Source: Flavobacteriaceae bacterium
GTDB taxonomy: Bacteria > Bacteroidota > Bacteroidia > Flavobacteriales > Flavobacteriaceae
NCBI GenBank assembly: GCA_004762155.1
Contig: SIHP01000007.1
Span: forward strand, 124,001-188,000
Length of the DNA stretch: 64,000 nt
Direction of reading: 5' to 3'
Shown: piece after piece, positions 19,101-31,100 of the stretch
How the letters are laid out: each line of letters opens with the position of its first letter
Numbering within the stretch: the first letter of the stretch is position 1
Notes under the pieces: model-generated
What the model saw: the letters and a program-made list of their open reading frames with translations, nothing else
The model's database searches: none
Told to the model about the DNA's origin: nothing
Made by a program: the position numbers and the translations under genes

Positions 19101-22100
19101 GGATTTCTAGAAACATTTGTTATATAGTTTATGGTGTCTAAAATGTCTTCTAAAGGATATTCTTGATTCTCAAAATCGTTAAGTGTATTTTGTTTTACTT
19201 GCTTCAAGTAACTAATAAATGTTTCGTTTCCTTTAGGTTTTAGTCTTACAGGAACTGTATTCACAAACATTCCTACAGTATTCATTATTTTTTGATGCGT
19301 TCTTCCTAATACGGGAGTTCCAATTACTATGTCCTCAACAGCTCCTAATTTTGATAGTAAAATTGACCAAACAGATAATACATTCGTATAAATGGTTGTG
19401 TTTTGTTTGGTACCTAATTCTTTTAAAAACCTTACATCTTTTAGTTTTAGTTTAAATTGAATTGTTTTCCCTTCGTAATTTTGATGCGTAGTTCGTCTAA
19501 AATCTAATGGTAACTTTAAATCTGGAACTTCATTATTAAATCTGTTTTTCCAGTATGTTTTCTGTTGTTTTAGCTTGTCTTGTTGTGTTGGTAAATACAA
19601 CCATTCTGTATAATCTTTAAATTGAAAAGGAACTGGGGAAAGTTCTTTGTCATCTAATAAATCCAGTAACTCTTGATGTATTATTTCTTGTGATGTTCCA
19701 TCTGTAATACTATGATGAATATCAAGTAATAATGTTTTTTTATCTTCTAAATATCCTATTCTTATCAGAGATTCGTTATCTAAGTTAAATGGTTTAACAA
19801 AAATTAATAATGCTTTTTGAAGTTCACTTTCATTAATAATTTCAAGAAGAATATTTGTTTTTTTGTTTATTTTTTGAAAGATTTCTCCACCTTTCATTAC
19901 AAAGTTTGTTCTTAAGCTTTCATGACGATTGATTAATAGATTACATGCTTTTTCTATTTGGGTTTTTGAATACTCTTTGGAAAAAACTATCGTTTCAGGT
20001 ATATTATAAGCTAATGACTCAGGGTTCATTTTGTATAATGTGTACATCCTTTTTTGTGCAGATGAAACAGGGTATAGTTCTTTTTCAGAAGCTTTTTCTA
20101 TAATTATTTCACTTGATTGTTCTTTGTTTTCTATATAGTTTGATAATTCTTTTATAGAAGCAAAAGAAAACATTTTACTATAAGCGATATCTATTTTTAA
20201 TTCCTCTTTTATTTGTGCAACTAGTGCTATTGCTTTTAAACTATGAATTCCTAGTTCAAAGAAATTTGCTGTAATTGAAATTTCATTTTCTTTTAAATTT
20301 AAAAGTCTAGAAAGCAGTTTAACTAAGCTTGTTTCTGTTAGTGAACTCGGTGATGTATAATTATTGGTACTGTTTATTAGTTGTACTTCAGGTTTAGGAA
20401 GCTTTTTTCGATCTACTTTTCCATTTTTATTTAATGGTAATTTTTCCATTTCTATAAAGTAACTTGGTACCATATAACTTGGAAGTTCGTTTTTAAGATG
20501 TGCTTTTAATTCATTTTCGCTTACGTCATCAACTGTTGTATAATACATAACAATATCTTTATCAGAATTGTTTGTTAATTTTAAAGCTAAAAGATCTACA
20601 TCTTTTATAGCATTATGCTTATGAACAACGTTTAAAATTCCTGATAGCTCAATTCTATACCCGCGTATTTTTAATTGATCGTCCGTCCTTCCATGGAAAG
20701 TTATCCTTCCATCATTCATCCATCTTCCTAAATCTCCTGTTTTGTACAATAAAGGTTCTTTTATAAGTGTAGGTTTTATAAAAGTTTCTGCTGTTTTTTC
20801 TTGATCATTTAAATAACCAGATCCAAGTCCTAATCCTCCAAGATAAATTTCACCTGATACTCCAACAGGAACAGGTAATTGATTTTTATCTAAAATATAA
20901 ACAGTAGTATTGGTAATGGGATATCCTAAAGGAATATTGTTAATATCTTCTAATCCGATTTCTCCACAAATAGAAAATGTAGTGTTTTCTGTAGGACCAT
21001 AACCATTAGTAATACTAAGTTTTGGATTTTCCTTTTTAACTTTTTCTATATGCATTGGTGATAATCTTTCACCACCAACTAATACTTGTTTTAAGCTTTT
21101 AAACAAAGATGCTTTGATGTCTACTAATTGGTTAAACCAAGATGATGTAAACCACATTTTTGTAATTCCTCTTTCTAAAATAGCTTTTTGAAGGTAAGTA
21201 ACATTAAGCAAGTTTTTTAATTTTATAATGTGTACTTCTCCTCCGTTTAAAAGAGGCCCCCAAATTTCAAAAGTTGCTGCATCAAAAGACAATGAACCTG
21301 TTTGTAGTATTTTATCATTTTGAGATAATTGAATATAATTGGTGTCTTTTACTAATCGTATAATATTTAAATGATTAATCATAACACCTTTTGGAGTACC
21401 AGTTGTTCCAGAGGTAAACATTACATATGCTAATGAGTTTAGCGTAATTTGGTTGTTTATATTTAGGAAATCATTATTATAGTTTTCTAATGAAGTATCA
21501 GTAATTTGAAGAAAATCAACATCTTTTGTTATTGTGTTTTTGATTTCATGATCAACTAATACAACTCTAGATTTTGTTTGCTTTAATAAGCCATCAATAT
21601 ATTCATGTGTAAATGTTTTTTCTAAAGGTAAATATGATCCTCCAGCTTTTAAAACACCTAACATATTACAAATATAACTAGCGGTTCTATCACATAAAAT
21701 AGCTACAATTTCATTTGCTTTTATTTTGTGTTTTTCTAAAAGAAGGTTTGCTATTTTATTGGTTTTTTTATGAAGTTCCAAATAAGTATAAGATGTTGTT
21801 TCATCTACTAATGCTATAGCATTTGGAGTTTTATAAACTTGACTAACAAATTCATCTACTACAGACTTCCATTCTTTATGAATAGTACTCGTTCCTTTAA
21901 AAGAATCTAATTGTACTTGCTGGTCTTTGTTAAGGTAATTAAAGCTTTGTATTGTTTCCGTTGGATTTGAAATACAATGTGTTGCTATTTGTTCAAAATG
22001 AAGTAATAGTTGCTTAATTTTTTCATTGTTAAATAAGTTTGATTTGTAATCAACTCTTAATGTTAAAGCATCATTTTCTTCAGAAAAACTAAATAATAAA

Positions 22101-25100
22101 TCGAATTTATCACTTGCATGGTTTTGTTCAAATTCGGCAACTTCAAAAGAATTGTTTTGTAAGTTCTCTTCTGTACTTTGAGTTTCTTCCATGGTAACCA
22201 TCACATCAAAAAGTGGATTTCTATTTTCTGATGGTTCTATATTTAAGTCTTCAACTAATTTATTAAATGGATAAAGTTGATATTCATATGCTTCTAATAG
22301 ATTGTTTTTTACTTCCAATAGAGTAGTTTCAAAAGAAGAATTCCCTTTTATGTTGGAACGTATAGCTAATGTATTTACATACAAACCTATTTGATCTTCT
22401 AATTCAATATGATCTCTACCAGAAATTGGTGTTCCTATAATAATATCATTTTGTCCTGTATATCTATATAATAATGTTTTTACTAGTGTTGTTAATACTG
22501 TAAATACTGTAGTATTATTTTTATTTGCGCAGTTTTTTATTTGTGAATGTAATGTGTCGCTAAGTAGTCTTTCCTTTATTGCTCCAATGGAAATTTCTTT
22601 GTTAGATCTTGGGTAATCTAAAGGTAATTCTAGTAAGGTAATTTCATTAGAGAATTTAGTATTCCAATAATTTTTTAATAGTGAAGACTTTTTATCATTC
22701 AATAAATTGTTTTGCCAATATGCATAATCTTTATATTGGATCTTTAATAAACTATTTTCAATAGTTTTATTTTGTTTTAAAGCATTATAATTTTTTATGA
22801 TCTCTTTTAATAAAATTTGAGTGGACCATCCATCTGAAATAATATGATGGAGTGTAAATAAGAACACAAATTTTTTATCTTCTAACTTTAATAAAGTGAT
22901 TTCAAAAGGAGGTTTTTGTTCCAAGTCAAAAATAATAGAAGCTTGCTTTTTAGCTATCTCTTTTGCCTTATGAATTGTGTTTTCTTCTTTGTTTAAGTCT
23001 AAAAAGTTTATTTTATATTCATAATTGGTCAATATTTTTTGTCTAGGAAGGCTATGTTCAGTAATAAATAAAGTTCTTAGAATTTCATATTTATTAATAA
23101 TCGCCTGTATTGCCTCATTAAGAAATTTTACATCTATTTTACCAATGAGTTGTATTGCATGTGGTATATTATAGTTTGTTTTGTTTTCGTCTAATTTATT
23201 TAGAATCCACATTCTTTTCTGTGCATGAGACACATCATAATTTTGTTGGAATGGGGCTTTTTGTATTGATTTATATGTTTCCTCAGGCTTACTATTAGCA
23301 ATTAATTTTGCTAGATCGTTTAAAACAGCATTATTAAAAATGTCTTTTAAAGATATTTTAATGTGAAAATTTTCACGTATTCTTGATACTAGCCGTGTTG
23401 CCAATATGGAGTGTCCTCCTAATTCAAAGAAGTTATCATAAACTCCTATTTTATCTAAGTTCAATAATTCTTCCCAAATTATAGCTAACTCTTTTTCTTC
23501 TTTATTCGTAGGAGCTACATATGTTGATAAATCACCTATGTTTGGGTTTGGTAATTCGGTTTTTGCTATTCTTCCAGTTATATTTACTGGCATTTTATCT
23601 AAGAAAACCCAAATACGTGGCACCATATAGTCAGGTAAAGTTTCTCTTAAAAAGTTTTCTAATTGTTGTTTGTCTAAATTATCACCTACAGCATAACCAA
23701 CTAAACGGTCGCTTCCAAGGCTATCTTTTTTAGCTAAAACACAACAGTTTTCTATAGTATTATACTGTAATAAAACACTTTCTATTTCTCCAAGTTCAAC
23801 TCTGTATCCTCTGATTTTAACTTGGTCGTCTAACCTTCCAATAAAATCTATATTTCCATCAGGTAACCATCGTGCTAGATCTCCTGTTTTATATAAACGT
23901 TCTTCTTTTTTAAACGGATTTTCTACAAATTTCTCTTGAGTTAATTTTTCATTATTTAAGTAACCTCTAGCTACTTGTATTCCACCAATACATAATTCAC
24001 CAACAGCACCAATTGGTAATAATTCTGCAGAATTGTTTAATATGTATATTTGGGTGTTTGCTACAGGTTTTCCTATAACTATTTTGTCTATATTTTCTTC
24101 TAAAGGAACGCTCCATGAAGTAACATCTATAGCAGCTTCTGTTGGCCCATATAAATTTTCTAATTGAACGTTTTTAAATTTTTCTTTAAATACGATTGCA
24201 TCATCTAGTTTTAAGGCTTCTCCACTACAAATAACACGTTTTAAAGTCGGGCAATCACCTAAAGAAATTTCACTTAAAAAGACTCTTAACATTGAAGGGA
24301 CAAAGTGGATTGTCGTGATTTTTTGAGCCTCAATAATTTCTTTTAAATAACGTGCGTCTTTATGCCCTTCAGGTTTTGCAAAAACGAGAGTAGCACCAGA
24401 TTGATTGGCCCAAAATAATTCCCAAACAGAAACATCAAACGAGAATGATGTTTTTTGAAGAATTCTATCTTCAGGAGTAAGATTGTATTGCGATTGTGTC
24501 CAAAGTAAACGATTTACCACTCCGCCGTGTTCATTCATTACACCTTTAGGTTTACCAGTACTTCCAGAAGTGTAAATTACATAAGCTAGTTGAGAAGGAC
24601 TACATAATCCAGATAAATTCTGAATAGCTTCTTTTTGAATTTCATTCCAATGATTATCTAAAAAAATGGTTTTTATTAGATTGTTAGAATCAAAAATAGA
24701 AGCTTCGTTTTGAGTAGTTATAAGTAATTTAATTTTAGCATTTTCAATAATATAAGCAATACGATCATTAGGTAAACTAGGATCTATAGGTACATAAGCT
24801 GCACCTGCTTTTATGATACCTAATACACCAATTAGCATGTTTATAGAACGATCTAGACTAATACCAATTAAATCTTCAGGTTTAGTTCCATTGGCAATTA
24901 AATAATTAGCTAATTGATTCGATTTCTCATTAAGTTGTTTGTATGTTAATTCTTCTTTTTCAAATATAGCAGCGATTGCATTTGGCGTTTTTTGTACTTG
25001 CGATTCAAACAAATCTACTAGCGTTATGTTAGTAGGATAATTTTGATGTGTATTATTAAAAACATTAAGTAAGGTATCTTTTTCTTCAACAGATACAATA

Positions 25101-28100
25101 CTTAAGTCGGTTACTTTTATAAAATCATTAGTTATATTATCTATAATTTGATGTAAAGCTTTTTCTACATACGATAAAACACATTTTGGATCTAGTTTCT
25201 TATCCACTTTAACAGTTAGCATAAAGCCATCTTCTTTTCCAAAATCATCTACATTAAGGCTAAAAGGATAATTCGTACGCTCTTTACCAGCAATCACCTC
25301 AATACCATTGTTTTCTAGTTCAGTAGCATCATCTTTTTCAGAATGTCTGTAATTTAATATTCCACTAAATAGCGGGAGTTGTCTGTCAACATTGCTCCAA
25401 CCTTGAATGTCGGTTAAAGAAGTTTGTTCATAGGGCAATAGGCCTGATAATTCTTTTTGTACTTCATGCAGGTATTCAGCAATATTTGTATTTAAATTAC
25501 AAACAAGAGGCAATGTATTAATAAATAAGCCTAAAGAACGTTCAGCGCCAGCAACACCTTGTAACCTTCCAGATAAAACAGTTCCAAAAACAGCTTGTTC
25601 ATAACGATGACTACAAATACCAACAACCAAACCAAATGCGGCATGAAAAATTGCTGCAGGTCCCATTTGTAAATCATTAGCAGTTTGTAAAATCTTTTCA
25701 GAAAATTCTTTTGGTAATTCTAAGCTGGTTTCCAGTACTTCAATTCCATCACCTTGAATATCGTGTAAACCAAAAGGTAATGTAGGTTCTTCAATAGTTT
25801 CAAATCGCTCTTTGAAATACTGTTCACTATTATTTGTTGCTTGTTGATGTAATGTATGACCTATAAAGGTTCTATATAAAGCTGGTTTTTCTAATGTTTC
25901 TTTATTTCCGTCAGTGTAGATTGCTATTTCTTCAGTGATTTTTTCTAAACTAACATGATCAAGTATGATGTGATGACGGTTTAATAATACATAGTATTCG
26001 TCTTTCCCAACATCTTCAGCTGTTTTTAATTGTAATAATGGAGCTTTTGATAAATCGATTCGTTGTTTACCTTGATCTACAATTTCTTGTAATTCTTCTG
26101 CTATTGATTGTTCTCCTTTTAGTATAATTTTTTCTGGAGTAAGGTCTACTTCCCGAAGGACAACTTGAACAGGATATGGAATATTATCACTTAAAATACA
26201 TGTTCTTAATACATCATGACGATTAATAACAAATGATAAAGCTTCTATAAATTGCGTTCTTTTCTCTAAGCTAGAAAAAGAAAGCAAGCTAGGTATTACA
26301 TAAACATCACCTTCATTTTTCCCACTCATTAAATAATGAAAGTAAATTCCTTCTTGTAAAGGAGCAAGCGGATATATGTCTTGAATATTAGAAGTACCTC
26401 CAGGAACATTATCCATAATAGTGTTTAATGAACTTTGATTAAAGTCAATTAAAGGAAGCATTTCAGGAGTTAAATAATTGCAATTTTCTTTAATTTTATT
26501 TTCAGGGACAATGTAGTAGTCCTTGTCATCTTCTAGTTTTAAAACGAATTCACTAATAGTTGGATTGGCAAAAACATCTCTTACTTCTGCATGTAATTCA
26601 TATTTCTGTAATTCGGCTATTAATTTTACAATTAATAAAGAATGTCCTCCTAACTCAAAAAAGTTATCGTAAACACCTATTTTTTCCAAACCTAATAGTT
26701 GCTGCCATATTTCAGCTATTTTTTCTTCTTTTTCATTTCTAGGTGCTATATATTCTGATGTTGATAAATCACCGATCTCTGGATTTGGTAATGCCTTTTT
26801 TGCTATTTTTCCACTGTTACTCACTGGCATTTTATCTAAGAAAACCCAAATACGTGGCACCATATAGTCAGGTAAAGTTTCTCTTAAAAAGTTTTCTAAT
26901 TGTTGTTTGTCTAAATTATCACCTACAGCATAACCAACTAAACGGTCGCTTCCAAGGCTATCTTTTTTAGCTAAAACACAACAGTTTTCTATAGTATTAT
27001 ACTGTAATAAAACACTTTCTATTTCTCCAAGTTCAACTCTGTATCCTCTGATTTTAACTTGGTCGTCTAACCTTCCAATAAAATCTATATTTCCATCAGG
27101 TAACCATCGTGCTAGATCTCCTGTTTTATATAAACGTTCTTCTTTTTTAAACGGATTTTCTACAAATTTCTCTTGAGTTAATTTTTCATTATTTAAGTAA
27201 CCTCTAGCTACTTGTATTCCACCAATACATAATTCACCAACAGCACCAATTGGTAATAATTCTGCAGAATTGTTTAATATGTATATTTGGGTGTTTGCTA
27301 CAGGTTTTCCTATAACTATTTTGTCTATATTTTCTTCTAAAGGAACGCTCCATGAAGTAACATCTATAGCAGCTTCTGTTGGCCCATATAAATTTTCTAA
27401 TTGAACGTTTTTAAATTTTTCTTTAAATACGATTGCATCATCTAGTTTTAAGGCTTCTCCACTACAAATAACACGTTTTAAAGTCGGGCAATCACCTAAA
27501 GAAATTTCACTTAAAAAGACTCTTAACATTGAAGGGACAAAGTGGATTGTCGTGATTTTTTGAGCCTCAATAATTTCTTTTAAATAACGTGCGTCTTTAT
27601 GCCCTTCAGGTTTTGCAAAAACGAGAGTAGCACCAGATTGATTGGCCCAAAATAATTCCCAAACAGAAACATCAAACGAGAATGATGTTTTTTGAAGAAT
27701 TCTATCTTCAGGAGTAAGATTGTATTGCGATTGTGTCCAAAGTAAACGATTTACCACTCCGCCGTGTTCATTCATTACACCTTTAGGTTTACCAGTACTT
27801 CCAGAAGTGTAAATTACATAAGCTAGTTGAGAAGGACTACATAATCCAGATAAATTCTGAATAGCTTCTTTTTGAATTTCATTCCAATGATTATCTAAAA
27901 AAATGGTTTTTATTAGATTGTTAGAATCAAAAATAGAAGCTTCGTTTTGAGTAGTTATAAGTAATTTAATTTTAGCATTTTCAATAATATAAGCAATACG
28001 ATCATTAGGTAAACTAGGATCTATAGGTACATAAGCTGCACCTGCTTTTATGATACCTAATACACCAATTAGCATGTTTATAGAACGATCTAGACTAATA

Positions 28101-31100
28101 CCAATTAAATCTTCAGGTTTAGTTCCATTGGCAATTAAATAATTAGCTAATTGATTCGATTTCTCATTAAGTTGTTTGTATGTTAATTCTTCTTTTTCAA
28201 ATATAGCAGCGATTGCATTTGGCGTTTTTTGTACTTGCGATTCAAACAAATCTACTAGCGTTATGTTAGTAGGATAATTTTGATGTGTATTATTAAAAAC
28301 AGTAAGTAAGGTATCTTTTTCTTCAACAGATACAATACTTAAGTCGGTTACTTTTATAAAATCATTAGTTATATTATCTATAATTTGATGTAAAGCTTTT
28401 TCTACATACGATAATACACGTTTTGGATCTAGTTTTTCATGAACTTGCATTGTTAACATGAACTCTTCTCCTTTACCAAAATCATCTACATTAAGGCTAA
28501 AAGGGTAGTTTGTACGTTCTTTGTCTACTAAAACTTCAATATCAGTATTTACCGATTCAGAATTGTTCTCTTTTTCAGAATGTCTGTAATTTAATATTCC
28601 ACTAAATAGCGGGAGTTGCCTGTCAACATTGCTCCAACCTTGAATGTCGGTTAAAGAAGTTTGTTCATAAGGCAATAGGCCTGATAATTCTTTTTGTACT
28701 TCATGCAGGTATTCAGCAACATTAGTATTTAAATTACAAACAAGAGGCAATGTATTAATAAATAAACCTAAAGAACGTTCAGCACCAGCAACACCTTGTA
28801 ATCTTCCAGATAAAACAGTTCCAAAAACAGCTTGTTCATAACGATGACTACAAATACCAACAACCAAACCAAATGCAGCATGGAAGATTGCAGCTGGTCC
28901 CATTTGTAAATCATTAGCTGTTTGTAAAATTTTTTCAGAGAATTCTTTTGATAACTCCAAATTAGCTTCTTGTACTTCAATTCCATCACCTTGAATGTCA
29001 TGCAAACCAAAAGGTAATGTGGGTTCTTCAATAGTTTCAAATCTTTGCTTGAAATATTGTTCACTATTATTTGTTGCTTGTTGATGTAATGTATGACCAA
29101 TAAAGTTTCTATATAGTGCTGGTTTTTCTAATGTTTCTCCATTCCCTTCTATATAAATTAATATTTCTTCAGTAATTTTTTCTAAACTAACATGGTCTAC
29201 AATAATGTGATGTTGGTTTAATAATACAAAGTATTGGTCATTCTCAATATCTTCAGCTGTTTTTAATTGTAATAATGGAGCTTTTGATAAATCGATTCGT
29301 TGTTTACCTTGATCTACAATTTCTTGTAATTCTTCTGCTATTGATTGTTCTCCTTTTAATATGATTTTTTCAGGAGTAAGGTCTACTTCCCGAAGTACAA
29401 CCTGAACAGGATGTGGAATATTATCACTTAAAATACATGTTCTTAATACATCATGACGATTAATAACAAATGATAAAGCTTCTATAAATTGTGCTCTTTT
29501 CTCTAAGCTAGAAAAGGAAAGTAAGCTTGGTAATACATAAACATCACCATTATCTTTTCCACTCATTAAATAATGAAAATAAATACCTTCTTGTAAAGGA
29601 GCAAGCGGATATATGTCTTGAATATTAGTGGCACCTCCAGGAACAGCATCCATAATAGTGTTTAATGAACTTTGATTAAAGTCAATTAAAGGAAGCATTT
29701 CAGGAGTTAAATAATTGCAATTTTCTTCAATTTTATTTTCAGGGACAATGTAGTTGTCTTTGCCTTCTTCTAATTTTAAAACGAACTCACTAATGGTTGG
29801 ATTGGCAAAAACATCTCTTACTTCTGCATGTAATTTATACTTCTGTAACTCAGCTAATAATTTTATAATTAGTAATGAATGTCCTCCTAATTCAAAGAAG
29901 TTATCGTAAACACCTATTTTTTCTAAACCTAATAATTCTTGCCAAACTTTGCTTACTTGTTCTTCTTTTTCATTTCTAGGTGCGACATATTCTGATGTTG
30001 ATATATTGCTCATGTCTGGTGATGGTAATGCCTTTTTATTTATTTTACCATTACTAGTTAAAGGAATATTATCTAATTCAACCCAAATATTTGGAGTCAT
30101 ATAATCGGGTAAACTTTCTTTTAAAAAGTCTTGAGCTGCTTCTTGGTCAAAATTGTTTTCTGTTACAACATAACCAACTAAACGTTTATTACCTTTAGTA
30201 TCTTCTTTTGCTAAAACACAGCAGTTTAAAACAGGTTTGTACTTAAAAAGAATATTTTCTATTTCTCCTAGTTCAATACGATATCCTCTTATTTTTACTT
30301 GGTTATCTTCTCTACCAACAAACTCTATTGTTCCGTCTTTTAGCCAACGTACCAAATCTCCAGTTCTATATAAATGTCCTTTTTTTTTAAACGGATTTAT
30401 AATAAATCTTTCTGAGGTTAAGTCTTCTCTATTTAAGTACCCTTTAGCAACACCAGTTCCTCCTATATATAATTCTCCTATAACTCCTACAGGGACTAAA
30501 TTTTTGTTGGTGTTTAAAATATAAGTTTGGGTATTTGAAAGTGGCTTTCCTATTGGAATTGTGTATGAGTTTTCTGGAATAGAATTTACACAATGATAAG
30601 TTGCATATGTAGTTGTTTCTGTTGGCCCATAAACATGTATTAAAATATCAGATCCCAAATGGTTATATGCTTTTTTAACATGATTTAGGGATACTTTTTC
30701 TCCTCCAAAAAGTAGCTTTCTTAAGCCGCTTAATACTGATAAATCATAATCTACAAATGAGTTAAACAGCGCGGTAGTTATAAATACTACAGTTAATTTC
30801 TCTTTTTCTATAATTTTAGATAAATCTACAATATTAGCTGCGGAAGAGTTTTCAACCAAATGTAAGCTTGCTCCAGATAATAAGCTTCCAAAAATTTCAT
30901 AGGTACTTCCATCAAAAGCATAATTAGACCATTGTAAAACTTTATCAGATGATTTTATTTGAATAGCATTTTGATCGTAAACTAATGTTAAAACATTTTC
31001 ATCGGTAATCATTATTCCTTTTGGAGTTCCTGTTGTACCTGAAGTATACATTACATAAGCAGTACTATCAAGATTTCTTATGATTGCTTTTGGTAAAGAT

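Noticed and set aside
23586..28414. Long direct repeats as a mobile element
   Set aside because: The repeats are in-frame parts of NRPS modules with no transposase or terminal inverted repeats.
28768..29100. A 110-codon minus-strand frame inside the giant NRPS
   Set aside because: It is another frame of a C domain that reads through without interruption; low-complexity composition and no start context support a shadow.
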